DNA of 64,000 nucleotides from Cryptomeria japonica (taxonomy: Eukaryota; Streptophyta; Pinopsida; Cupressales; Cupressaceae), in assembly GCF_030272615.1 (NCBI RefSeq), contig NC_081410.1, positions 285,199,957 through 285,263,956 on the forward strand, given 5' to 3'. The notes beneath the pieces were generated by a model, which made no database searches, had not been told where the DNA came from, and saw nothing but the letters and a program-made list of their open reading frames with translations. The translations under genes were made by a program, and so were the position numbers. Shown piece after piece: positions 43,085 to 55,700 of this stretch; position 1 is the first letter of the stretch, and each line of letters opens with the position of its first letter.

Positions 43085-45461
43085 AGTTGGCATTAGATTG
43101 TCATTGATGTCAACATTCAAAAGGAAAAGATGCAAAGAGAAAGTGTAGTTGTCAACATTCGAAAGGAAAAGATGCAGAGAGAAAGTTGTAGAATCGCATA
43201 ACACGCAGGTTAGTCACACAAGGAGATACAAAAGGAAAGAATCAAGTGTGTTTTGGGACGTCCAAAATGGACAAGAAGACATAGGCCATCAAGTTGGAAA
43301 TGCATTGACAAATCTGGTTCGACTCAAAAAAAGTGCAGTCGCAGTACACATAACACATGGTGTTATTGATTGTCTCCATCTTGCTAAGGTGTTACCTCAC
43401 AACAGTTATCAACTTTGATTTCATGCCATGCGGGATGATGGAAGTCATGTTTTGTAAAAATAAAGAGTTACCCCGCACGACCATCAGAGGGTAAAGTTTA
43501 CCCATGCGGGCTAAGGAGATGCATAGTAAAAAGTGAAATGTTTACCCTGCAAGAGTATCAAGCTATATAAAAAAGCGTTGCGGGCTAAGTGGGCACAGTG
43601 TAGAAAGTGGGTCCCTGCTACCCCACAGGGTCGAGGATGGAGGTGAATGAATGATGCAGGATAATGAGGTGTCACAAAGACAATGGTGCTCTTACCCCAC
43701 ACGAGTTCAAAGCTTGTGTAATGTGTAGTGTGGGGGAACTTAAACATATGCAAAGTCTTACCCCACATGGGTGATAGTTGTTTGAAAAGAGTGATGCAGG
43801 ATAACTCAAAAGCAAAAATTATGACATCACCTGCTACCCCACGATGGTGAAAAGGAAGAAGTGATGGTAGTGCAGGATAGAAGGATTCTGCAAGAAGTAA
43901 GGAAGCCCTTACCTTGCACGAGTCCAAAACCTGTACAGGGTGTTGTGCGGGCTAACAAAAATTAACAAAGTCTCTTGAAGATGCTTACCCCACATAGGTA
44001 AGATGACCTCATAAATGATTGTGCAGGCTAACAAGAGTAAATAGAGTCACCCAAGGATGCTTACCCCGCATGGGTAAGATAGGCTCGTAGATGATGGTGT
44101 GGGCTAATAAAGGGAAAGAAGATAGTGGCTCCCACCATCCCGCAGACATATCTATGATGCACATAACATGAAAGTTAATCATAATATGGAGTTTGATGGT
44201 TTTGTGCAATCCAATAGTCCACGTGGTAGGTTGACTATGATTGACCGATGTTGACCAAGCAACTTGAACGCTAGATGTGAAGATTGTGACGCCACATTTG
44301 CATGTCGATAAATAAGACAATCAATGTGGCAGTTGACCAAGGGTTGACAGATTGATTTGAACGTCATTATGATGATGTGGTGCTCATTGATTACACACAG
44401 GGAAATGAGAATCCAATTCATCTGTTTCTATAGGTTGTTGCCAACTACCAACTAAAGATTTCTTTAATGGAGATATTTGTGATCGAACCAATCAGAACAG
44501 GATGGAGAATGCATTAATGATGACTGTGCTGCAGGCTGCTAGTGTGGCTTGAGGAAGGATACCAGATCTCTTTGGGTAGAGGAAGATTACTAAACTTAGT
44601 AATCTAAGTACATAGAATGATCTGAAGACAAAAAAGATACATTTAATACAGTCGGCCAATCTAGGAACATATTCAAAACAGAATAAAATCTCTAGCAGTA
44701 GAAATCTTGAAGACAACAAAACAAAACAAAACATTTTGATTTCTGCTTTGGAGGGAAAATCTTAGGTGTACATAGCTAATTGAATCAAGCAACATATTTG
44801 ATGAGATTTTACAATGGTAGGTGTGATTGTCGAGACAAAGATAGAGGTGGAAATAAAAAAAAATCAGTGTGTCTACTATGTGTGTAGAGAAAAAATGTGA
44901 GTGGCCACCAAGAGAATTGAAGAAGTTACAAAAGCAGAAATAGAGAGAACAAAGATTGGAGATAACATTCAACAAGGTGAAGTAGAGATAAGAAGACAAT
45001 CAGAGAGAGGAAGAAGAGGAAGAACATCAACCGACAGAAAAATCCATTCTTAGGTGTGAGAAATTTGCAAGTGTTACAAAACACATTTGTAACAAGGTTT
45101 TATCATTGTATTGTAAAACTTGATATTATTGTATTTCTCTGAGTGGGTGCTTAGAGAAAGGGCAGGTGCTCCTTGAGTAGGTGCTCTAAATTTGGGGTTG
45201 GTGTTCCTTGGGTTGGTGCCCTAAACATAGTGTAAATAGTGATTTTATTATGAGGCTCGATTGGAGCAATAGATTCCAGCAGTTATTCTCACCAATATTT
45301 TTCCCATATTTGGTTTTCCTCGTAAATCTAGTGTTGTGGTTTGATTTATGTGTGTGTGTGTATTCTTAATCAATTTTCAGTCTTCTTATTTGCACACATA
45401 GATTAAAAGTGTTTGTACTACACTGATTCACCGCCCTCTTAGTGTCCATTTGTATTCTTCA
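43085..45461 (+). repeat. 5' LTR of the old Copia
   Basis: 2377 bp, beginning (T/A)GTTGGCATTA and ending TGTATTCTTCA. It holds an array of GC-rich TTACCCC motifs at 75-bp spacing (separate entry). A gattcaccgccctcttag string near its end is typical of these LTRs. It differs from the 3' LTR at many sites, often CG against CA or TG. Confidence 0.92.
43468..44115 (+). repeat. LTR-internal array of ttacccc motifs at about 75-bp spacing
   Basis: (T/C)TACCC(C/T) motifs start at 43468, 43498, 43542, 43618, 43692, 43758, 43834, 43909, 43985 and 44061. The later spacings are 66-76 bp. Most are followed 30-50 bp later by tgcgggctaa-like or tgcaggata-like strings, nearly the reverse complement of ttaccccgca, so units could fold as hairpins. 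The same array is in the 3' LTR at about 59040-59690, so it belongs to the element. Confidence 0.7.
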
Positions 45462-45463
45462 AT

Positions 45464-45478
45464 TGGTATCAGAGCCCT
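45464..45478 (+). other. Primer-binding site of the old Copia
   Basis: TGGTATCAGAGCCCTAGG begins two bases after the LTR end. It is complementary to initiator methionine tRNA. Confidence 0.9.
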
Positions 45479-45537
45479 AGGTTCCCTTATAGTAAAAAAC
45501 TTTCTCTAGCTTGGGTAGATCCTGCTTTGTGAACACA

Positions 45538-46851
45538 ATGGTTAGGAATAAATCCTCCTCTTCTAAAGAGCCTATCTTTGATGGCACTAACTATGCCTTT
45601 TGGAGAAGATGAATGGAAACCTACTTGTCTTCTTTAGGTTTTGATATTTGGATGTCAGTAAAAATTGGTTATACCATTCCCTAAGCATCCCCTATAGATT
45701 TTGATGCTAAAAGATAATATGAGAATAATGCTAAAGCCAATAATGTCATCCTCAGTGGCTTATCTGATATAGAGTTTGTCAAAGTGATGCACTGCACAAC
45801 TGCAAAAGATACTTGGGATAAGCTACTAAGTATATATGAAGGAGATACCAAAGTGAAAGAAGCCAAGTTTTAAAATCTAAGAGCTCAATTTGAAAACCTA
45901 AAAATGAAAGAAGAGGAGAGGATAGCTGACTATCTGCAAAGAGTGGATGAGATTGTAAGTGCTAAAAGAGGACTTCGAGAGGATGTCTCAGATGAAGTTA
46001 TTGTCAAGAAATTTATGAGATAACTAACCCCAAGGTATGACACAAAATTCTTTGCTATTGAAGAAGCTAAAGACTTAAAGAAATTTTCTATGGATAAATT
46101 GTTTGGATCCCTATCATCTTATGAGATGAGAACAATAAGTGGAGAACCGTCAAAGAGAGAGGCTGCATTCAACATAACCAAGAAAGGAAAAGAAAAAACT
46201 GCTCATGAAGAAGAAGATGACTCTAATGTTGTTGTAGCTAATTTTGTGTGAAAAATCAAAAATGGATCAAGCAAGTACAAAGGAACGTTGCCCTTAAAAT
46301 TCTTCAACTATGGTAAAATAGGTCATTTTGCTTCTAAGTGTCCCTATGGTGAGAAAGATGCAGATGAGAAGCAAAACAACAAAACTTTTGGTAGGGATAA
46401 AATGAAGAAAACCTTCAAGCCAAGGAGAAGAAGCTTTAGGAAGAAAAAAAGTCTCTACGCCTTTGAAGATGATGCCATGGATGAAGATAGTGTCTCTGAT
46501 AAGGACTGTAGTGAGGAAGAAAGAGACATTAATCTCTTTATGGCACAAGGAGAACTAGACGATGAGCATGCTACTAGTGATGAAGAGGTAAAAGTTGAAG
46601 CTAAGGTAGATCTTGAAGGTGAACTTGTGAGTGATCTATAAGAACTTAGAAAGGTGAGAAAAGAATATAAAAAATATAGGTATGATATTGCTGAAGAACA
46701 AGAGTTGCAGAACAAATCTCTTGAGGAGTCAAAGACAATAATTTCTAACTTGAGAATCCAGTTACACGAAGCAAAAAGGATGTTTGAAGTAACAAAATCA
46801 GATTTAGAGAATAAGGAAAAAAGTATCAAAAGGTGGTTGGGGAAATTTTGA
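45538..46851 (+). pseudogene. Old Copia gag, 5' part
   Basis: ATG 45538 opens a frame with the Copia Gag layout: FDGTNYAFW near the start, then a helical region with TAKDTWDKLLSIYEGD and KFxNLRAQFENLKMKEEE. It is broken by TGA 45607, TAA 45682, TAA 45715, TAA 45871, TAA 46021, TGA 46249 and TAA 46639. Each is one C-to-T step from Arg (CGA) or Gln (CAA) and fits the context. The first zinc knuckle has lost two cysteines (FFNYGKIGHFASKC). A Glu/Lys-rich, coiled-coil-like segment follows. The frame is lost near 46830. Confidence 0.85.
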
Positions 46852-47746
46852 ATCTCAGAAAGGAACTTGAAAAGTGCAAAGATGAACTCAAGATGAGAAT
46901 TAAGTATGATGGTAGCACTAATGCACTAGACAAAATGTTGAACAAACAGAAGCACTCCAAAGACACAGAGGGTGTTGGATTTGATGTTGGTCAATGCTCT
47001 AATGGTGAATAATTATCCAATAAAGAAATACACTTCACCTCATCAAGTGAAAATTTAAACAAACAAACTTTAATAGTCAACAAACCCATTGAGAGGAAGA
47101 CATATGCGGCTGCTGCAAGGAATTAGTCAAAGAACCAGCATGTTGATACTAAAGGGAAGGCCAAGATTAATGATGGAGGCTTCACAAAGGTCAAGGACAC
47201 AAGGAAGAATTTAAGAAGACCAAGTTATGCTACTTCAAGGAGACCAATAAAAAACACATTCAACAATAATTGGTATGTACCTTAGTTCTGTTGCTACTAT
47301 TATAAATGTAATACTTATGGTCATAGAATTGCAGAATGTAGACTTATGTGTATGTCTCCTAGTTATGAAAGTATAAATCCATTTGCTGCTCTTAGAGATG
47401 TAAATGCCATTTTTTATCATTGAAATGGTGTTGGTCATAGGAGTCATGACTGTAGGAGAAGTGTATCTCTGTCCTACAATGGATTTTCAGATTCATCATT
47501 CGATGTGAGTGTAAAATGCTATCTTTGTCAAAAATTGGGCCACATTGCAAAACATTGTACTCTTAGGATAGGTAAGCAAAAGAAGGCAGTGTGAATTTTG
47601 GAATAAAAAACAAAATCAGATCAAAATGAGATAGCAGAAAAGAAGGAAGAGACAAAATAGATTTGGATAGAAAAATGAAAGGACAAAAATGAGTCAAGTT
47701 TGATTGTCCAAACTGCTCTATATGCAGAAGTGGGTGCTCTAATCAC
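46833..47746 (+). pseudogene. Old Copia gag, 3' part with extra zinc knuckles
   Basis: The frame continues one base out of phase from about 46833 with a coiled-coil-like segment (NLRKELEKCKDELK), then a basic linker and Cys/His clusters. These include KCNTYGHRIAEC (about 47300), NGVGHRSHDC (about 47430) and the intact knuckle CYLCQKLGHIAKHC (about 47518). Several knuckles in one Gag is uncommon but known in some large plant Copia lineages. Stops are TAA, TAG and TGA at sites where Gln, Arg or Trp are plausible. Confidence 0.65.
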
Positions 47747-50704
47747 ATGACTAGAGATAAGAAGAAATTCATCAAACTTGAAGACTGGAATGGTGGTTTT
47801 GTGAGATTTGGAGACAAATCGTCAATTAAAATAAAAGGCAAGGGTACTCTCAGCATAGATGGCAAACTAAAAGCTCATGGTGTGTACTATATTGAAGGTT
47901 TGAAACATAACCTACTGAGTGTAAGTCAAATGTGTGATAAAGGATACATGTTTACATTTGACTCAAAAGGATGTGAAATAAGAAAGGAGAGCAATGGTCA
48001 ATTGGTTGCAGAAGGAAAAAGGATTGATGGAAATGTCTACAATTTAACAGAATGCTTTGAACCACAATGCATGATGGGACAAGTTGATGAAATTTGGTTT
48101 TGGCATAGAAGACTAGGACATATCAATTTTGACAACCTAGTTAAGGTAATCAAGAGAGGGTATGTTAGGAACATACCTCAGATTATCAAACCTGCAAATA
48201 ATTTTTGTGATGAGTGCCAAAGAGGAAAACAAACTAAAGTGAGCTTCAAGACTAAAGAATACTCAACTACAAGGCCACTAAAACTTGTGCATATTGATTT
48301 ATGTGGGCCAACCAGGACAAGAGAACTTAATGGAGAAAAATATTATATGTTGCTTATAGATGATTTTTCAAGTATGACATGGGTCACCTTTCTTCAAGAC
48401 AAGTCACAGGCATTTGAAAGATTTAAAATCTTTAAAAATATGGTAGAAAAGGAAAGCGGATACAAACTGAAATGTTTGAGATCAAACCATGGAGGTGAGT
48501 TCACATCAAATGAATTTGAAGACTCCTATGAAAGACATGGAATAAGAAGACAATTATCTCCCCCTAGGACACCACAACAAAATGGTTTTGTTGAAAGGAA
48601 AAACATAATAGTCAAGGAAATGGCAAGAACAATGTTAAATGAAGCAAATATGCCCGATGTTTATTGGAAAGAGGTAATCCACACTTTAAACAAAGTACAA
48701 CTAAGAGTGAACAACAAAATGACACCATATGAGTTATGGTATGATAGAAAACCCTTAGTCAAGTACTTCAAGGTGTTTGGTAGCAAATGCTTTATCAAAA
48801 GAGATGAGGATGGAATAGGTAGCTTTGAATCAAGAAGTGGTGAAGGTATACTCTACTCACAACAAGGCCTACAAGTGTTTTAATAAAAGGATGAAGAAAG
48901 TGGTTGGAAGTGTACATGTGAGAATTAATGAAGATCTAAATATAGGTAAACAAACCATAATAAATCAAATTGAAGAACCATGCGTTGAAGATGAAGAGAA
49001 ATCTAAAAGTGAACAAGGAGAGGCTACTAGCAAAGCTCCAAATAGATATGTGCAAAAGAATCACCCTAAGGATCATATTATAGGGAACAAGAATGATGGT
49101 GTGCAAACAAGAAGGTGAGAAAGGAATCATGAACATGTAAATTTCTACCTTATGACTGAGATGGAACCCAAGACATATGATGAGGCCAACAAGAGTGACA
49201 AGTGGATGAAGGCCATGGAGGAAGAGTTTGCAGCAAATTGAAAAGAACAAAACATGGGAATTGGTTCCTAGACCTACTGATAATAATTTCATTGGGAATA
49301 AATGGGTCTATAGGAACAAGATGAATGAAGAAAGTAAGGTGATAAGGAATAAAACAAGGTTAGTGTGCAAGGGATATGCTCAAGTTGAAGGGATAGACTT
49401 TGTGGAGACATTTGCACCAGTTGCAAGACTTGAAGCAATCAGAATGTTCTTGGCATTCTCTACCTATAAAGGATACAAAGTATATCAAATGGATGTTAAA
49501 TATACATTCTTGAATGGCAATCTTGAAGAAGAGGTATACATAGAGAAACCCGAAGGATTTTAGCTACATGAAGATGAGAAATTTGACTGTAGATTGAAGA
49601 AAGCACTATATGGATTAAAACAGGCCCCTAGAGCATGGTATTCAAGATTGGATAAGTATCTCCATCAACAAGGTTTCAAGAAGGGAAATGTTGACAACAA
49701 TTTATACATTAAGGTGGATGGTGATCACATGATCATAGTTGTTGTATATGTAGATGGCATCATCTTTGGAGGGAACAAGGATACCTTATGCAGAGAATTT
49801 GCTGACCAAATATAGTCTAAGCTTGAGATGTCCATTCTTGGAGAGTTATCATATTTTCTTGGTTTGCAAATATCACAATAGAATAAGGGCATATTCATCT
49901 CTCAAACCAAGTATGCTAAGGACATGCTAAAGAAATTCCAAATGAAAGATAGAAAACCCGTTAGTACCCCCATGGTGATATGTTACAAATTGAGTAAGGA
50001 TGATGAGTCACCTAGTGTAGATCAGACTATATAGATTCATGATTGAAAGTCTATTGTATCTCGCAACCTCAAGGCTTGATATAGTTCAAGTTGTGTGTAT
50101 GGTGACAATATTTCAAGTATATCCTAAGCAATCACATGTCAATGATGTTAGGAGGATATTCAAGTATTTGTAGGGGACTCTTACTTATTTATGGCTTATG
50201 GTACCCAAAGAAATGAGATTTCATTTTGAAAGCCTATACTAATGCAGATTGTGTAGGATGTGTAGATGACAAGAAGAGCACGAGTGGTGGAGATTTCTTC
50301 CTTAGAGATAAGTTGGTGTCATGGTATAGCAAGAAATAAGAATCCATTTCATTATCAACTGCTAAAGCAGAGTATATTGTTGCTACCACATATTTTTCTC
50401 AAGTCCTATGGATTAAGCAGACACTCAAGGATATACACGTACAGTTTCAGACCCCATGTCCATCATGTGTGAAAAATCAAGTGCAATTAATATATCAAAG
50501 AATCCTGTTATGCACTCAAGAACCAAGCATGTAGCCATCAAATATAACTTCTTGAGGGAAAAAGGTTGCATAGAAAGAGGTAAAAGGTGAATATGTGTGC
50601 ACCGGTGAACAAGTAGCTAATATATTCACTAAGCCACTGCCAAAAGACAACTTTGAATATCTAAGATACAAGTTGGGTGTTGTCCCACCCTCCTTCAACA
50701 CTTA
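47735..50704 (+). pseudogene. Old Copia pol, interrupted by stops and frameshifts
   Basis: The protease has RSGCSNHMT, with the active-site Asp lost at a frame break near 47735. Integrase (to about 48650): WHRRLGHINFDN, CDECQRGK, HIDLCGP and PQQNGFVERKN; the second catalytic Asp motif reads SNHGGEF instead of [36 protein letters not shown] and VVYVDGIIFGG, where the second catalytic Asp is Gly. The RNase H is fragmentary (about 50240-50690). Frameshifts lie near 48840, 49215 and 50030; in-frame TAG at 49561, 49813 and 49879. Inactive in all three enzymes. Confidence 0.88.
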
Positions 50705-50799
50705 AGTGTATCTTTGAGATCTATGGTTTAGGGGGAGCATATTGTTTTACTATTTTCATCCTTGAACCTCATGCTTGTCTTAGGGGGAGTATTGAAATA

Positions 50800-52285
50800 T
50801 GATAGTTCTGATACTTAATATAAGTATAGATCCGATAGCCAACAAGATGAGAGGGGGGGGTGAATCATACACACTTAATCATTAATGAAAACATCAGATT
50901 CAACCTCGATAACATATATCAGTCATAGAATAAAAACTGTCAAACATGCAAACTCAAAAGCATATGAACAATATAAGCCTCATAACACCAGATTTAACGT
51001 GGAAACCCAAATAGGGAAAAACCACTGTGGGATTTTGGACCCACTAAGAAATATACTCTTCTAGAGTATGCTTAGTTAAAAGTCAATCCTATTAAAGATT
51101 ACAAAACACATTGCTAGATGTGACTGGTTAAGGGATTTCCCTCAGATCTGTTAGGATCTTCACTTTGTTAGAAGTGACCTTGTCAAAGGATTTCAAACAC
51201 TCATAGAATGTCACCTTTTTAGAGGATTTACTTATAAGGCTGTTAAGTCCACTCGGTTAAGAGATTTCCTATTACTTTCACAAGCTAACAATAATACAAT
51301 CTATCTGCAACTTTACATCTAAAATGCTAAAGCAGATTCTTATTTGTTCAACACAATCTAGACATAGAACTATTCTTGTCTATCTGTTGGACATCAATAC
51401 TCTGTTATTCCAACAGGTCTTCAAGCTTCTATGCTCAGTGATCACTATGTAGCATCCATGTGCATACACTTGCCCGCATCCACTGTTTATCAATAGTTCC
51501 TTATTTATAAACAATCATCTAACCGCTCAATCTCCTTGATCACATTTCCCATGATCAATCATAGCCATCAGATCTTCAATCTTGTCCAGGTTCATTGTAT
51601 CTTATGATCTGAAAAATGTTTTACCTTGCCTTGGAACTTCCACAATCATCTTGGAACTTGTGTTAGGGTAATGCAGTTCAATCTGAGCTGTAGATCTTCT
51701 TGCCAACTTTCCATTGCCTTAGATTTGTTGACAAACTTCTTCCATGGCTTGCCAATCATTGATCCGCTCCAGCTCATCAACTTCTTTCATTAAATATCAC
51801 ATGTAAACATTTAATGCATTCTGTTATAGCTTGGTTACAACTTAGTGAATACTAAACTTTACTCGGTAGACATTCTGTCTTCATTAACCGACTGCGATAA
51901 CCTTAGGGTTTACTGACTAGGTTCCTTAGGGTTTACCGACTAGGTTCTTTGCCTGATAACATATTGTAGTATTAACCTTTACATTCAACATATGTATGAT
52001 GTTAAAACAATCTAAAACATCAAGATCTCATCATTGTCTGACTTGGTAGAGTTGCCCATTGAATAACTTATCCCTTTATTCATTATATTCTTTCCTGTGT
52101 CTTTACCGACTTCTTTATAATCTTCATATCATATTTCTTAAGATATGGCAACATCATACTGAATTAGAAAATCAATTTCTTGACATCAATGACAAAATAA
52201 TAATATCAAGATAGTAAAACATCTTTAATTAGTTATGTCCATAATCATCAACAACCTTCTCAATATCCTTGTTATATTGCCAACA
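50800..52285 (-). repeat. 3' LTR of the inner Copia
   Basis: 1486 bp; on the plus strand it runs from TGATAGTTCTGATAC to ATATTGCCAACA. It aligns with 56990-58456 throughout, with scattered substitutions (often g/a and c/t) and small indels. Confidence 0.95.
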
Positions 52286-52299
52286 ATCTCCCCTTTTGG
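52286..52299 (-). other. Polypurine tract of the inner Copia
   Basis: Plus-strand atctccccttttgg, which is ccaaaaggggagat on the element strand, abuts the 3' LTR. It closely matches the tract of the host element (58686-58697). Confidence 0.8.
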
Positions 52300-52743
52300 C
52301 ATTGATGGCAAAACCAATTGATTTGACCGTTAAGGATTCAGATTGCTGTGATTCTGAAATGCTGAAATGCTCTCCCCCATACATCAGACTTCTCTTCTGG
52401 TTTTCTCTCAATCTTCTCAGGTCTTCTCCTCCTAGTAGTCTTCTCCTCCTTGGGTAGGTCTTCTCCCCCTGGTAGTCTTCTCCCCCTTTGACAACAATGC
52501 CAAAAAGAAAAGAACTAAAACATAAGTTGTTTCTGTAAGAAGTTATTTCCTGTGGATGTGTATCAAATGAGTCTCAATTAGAGCATTTGTTTACAATTCC
52601 TGTTCCCTATATCATTTTCTGTATTATCCCAATATTGTTCCAGTACACTTTTAGAAAAGCATTCTTAAAGTGTATCACTCCAGCATTAGCTCCCTAAAAG
52701 ATATTCAAGAGATTCATCGAAGTGATGCTTTCACCGAACTCAG

Positions 52744-55700
52744 TCAGTGAGTAAGAGATAGGGGTAGGACCCCTAACTTACTTCTGAGATATTTAAAATT
52801 GTCCTTTGGTAGTGGCTTGGTGAAGATATCAACTATTTGTTCCTTTGTGTTAACATATTCCAACACCACTTTCTTTTCGTGAGCTTCTTCTCTAAGATAA
52901 TGATATTTGATAGATATGTGCTTTGTCTTAGAGTGCATAACAGGGTTCTTTGAAATATTAATGGCACTAGTATTGTCACAAAATATAGTTACTGGCTCGG
53001 TAACTTTCTCATTTATACCTTCCAACAATTGTTTGATCCATGCAATGTTGGTACAATTCAGTGCTGCAGCAACATATTCAACTTCGGCTGTTGACTGAGA
53101 AACACATCCTTATTTCTTGCTAAGCCAACTCACTAGTCTTTCTCCTAAGAAGAAAGCTCCTCCGCTTGTGCTTTTCCTGTCATCAATGTTGCCTGCCCAA
53201 TCAGCATCAATATAGACTTTCAAATCAAAATTATTTCCTTTCTGATATACTAAGCCATAATCTTCAGTGCCTTTCAAGTATCTGAAAATTCTTTTGATTG
53301 CTGTCATGTGTATTTCCTTAGGATTTGTAGAGAATCTTGCAACAATACCTACTGCATGTGCTATATCAGGCATGCTGTGAACAACATATTGTAGTTTTCC
53401 AATCATGGATCGGTAGAGTGTCTCATCAACAGATGCAGATTCATCATTCTTTGATAGTTTGCAGTTTGTAGTCATAGGAGTACTTACTGGCTTTGAATCT
53501 TCCATTCCAAATTTCTTCAAGATTTCCATTATGTATTTGGATTGAGTAATAAAAATTTCATTTTTCATTTGCAGTATCTGTAAGCCTATAAAATACTTTA
53601 TCTCACCGATTAATGACATCTCAAATTCTTTGCTCATTTCATTACCAAAGTTCTTGCATAAAGAGTCATTTCCACAAAATATAATATCATCAACAAATAT
53701 GGCTGAGATTAGTATTCCATTTTCATCATTCTTCATGTACATGTTGTTGTTCTCACTTGTCCTTATAAAACCAATCTTAATCAAATAAGAGTGCAGTCTT
53801 TCATACCATGCTCTAGGTGCTTGTTTCAAACCATATAAAGCTTTGTTCAATTTACATACCTGATCTTTATTATTGTCTTCAACAAATCCTTCAGGTTGTT
53901 CAATGAAAACTTCTTCTTCTAATATTCCATTCAGAAATGCAGATTTGACATCCATTTGATATAGCTTGAAGTTTTTGAAAGCAGCATATGCCAGCAATGT
54001 TCTAACTCCTTCAAGTCTGGCAACAGGTGCAAAAGTCTCACCATAATCAATTCCTTCTTCTTGGGAATAACCTTTGCAAAACAATCTTGCTTTGTTCCGA
54101 ATGACCTCTCCTTTCTCATTTAGCTTGTTTCTGAAGATCCACTTTGTATCGATTACATTTTTGTCCTCACATCTTGGGACTAGTGTCCATGTGTCATTCT
54201 TCTTGATTTGATCAATCTCTTCAGTCATAGCATTTATCCAATCTTCACTGTTGAATGCCTCTTTAACTATTCTTGGTTCAAATTCAGATATCAAACATGT
54301 GTTCTGTCTCAGTTTGTTCCTTGTCATCACTGGATCATCCTTATCTCCTATAATCTGACTTGGTGCATGATGTCTTCTGATATATTTGGCTAATACAAGC
54401 TCAGTAGGCTCTATATGATCCTCTTCATCACTCGGTAACTGGATATCTTCCTCATTTGCTTCAACAGTTATCTCGGTAGGACTTTTCGGTTGCACATAGA
54501 CAAATTCATCATAGTCTTCTGGTTCTTTGGAATTCCTGTCATCAGTTCTTTCTGCAAATTCATCAATTTTCACATTTGCACTTTCTACTATTTTGTTAGA
54601 TGATTTGATCAGACATTTAAATGCTTTGCTTCTAGAAGAATATCCAAGAAATGTTCCTTCTTCACTTTTTTGATCAAACTTGCCATTTCTATCATCTTTA
54701 TGAACATAGTATTTGCTTCCAAAGATCTTAAAATAACTTACGTTAGGTTTCTTGCCATACCAGATTTCATAAGGTGTCTTCAAAGTAGCTTTCTTCAATT
54801 GAACTCAGTTCAAGGTGTAAACAACTGTGCTTATTTCTTCTCTCCAAAATTTTTGTGGAACCTTCTTCTCAATCATTAGTGTTCTAGCACAATCCACAAT
54901 AGATCTGTTTCTTCTTTCAGCTATTCCATTCTGTTGTGGAGTCCTCAGTGCAGAGACTTGTCTTTTAATACCATGATCATTGCAAAATAGGTTGAACTCA
55001 TCAGATGTGAACTCTCCTCTATCTGATCTAAGACATTTTAGTTGTCTTCCTGTTTCATTTTCAACTCTAGCCTTGTACCACTTAAACATTTGAAAAGCTT
55101 CTGATTTTTCTTTTAAAAACATTACTGACATCATCCTTGAATAATCATCCACAAATAATATGAAATACTTATCACCATAATAACTTTGAACTTTCATAGG
55201 ACTGCAAAGATTAGTGTGTACAAGATCTAAAATTCCCTTAGAAGTGTAGGACTTACTTGTAAAGCTGGATCTTGTCATCTTGCCCATTTGGCATCCTCAG
55301 CACATAGCATTCTTAGGTTTTTCAAGACTCGGTAGACCTCTTTCTCTGTGCTTCTTACTTATCTTGATCAGATTATCAAAATTAACATGACAAAACCTTT
55401 TATGCCATAACCAGGTGTTATCAATCTTTGCATGCAAGCACTTGTTGTGAGTAGAGTCAAGGTGAAATGTATTACCTTTTGTTTGTGTCCTGGTAGCAGC
55501 TAACTTTCCATTTTTGTCATGAACTTTGACAATTCCTTTCTAAAATTCTATTCGGTAACCTGTGTTGTTTCGCTGTGCTACACTCAACAAATTATATTTC
55601 AAACCTTCAACCCAATAAACATCATTGCATCTTGCTTTATCAAGAAGTGTTATGGATCCTTCACCTCTTACTGGACATGGTGCATCATTACCAAATCTAA

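Noticed and set aside
43468-44115. CRISPR-like repeat array
   Set aside because: Repeats are imperfect, spacers are not unique, and the array is duplicated in both LTRs of a plant retrotransposon.
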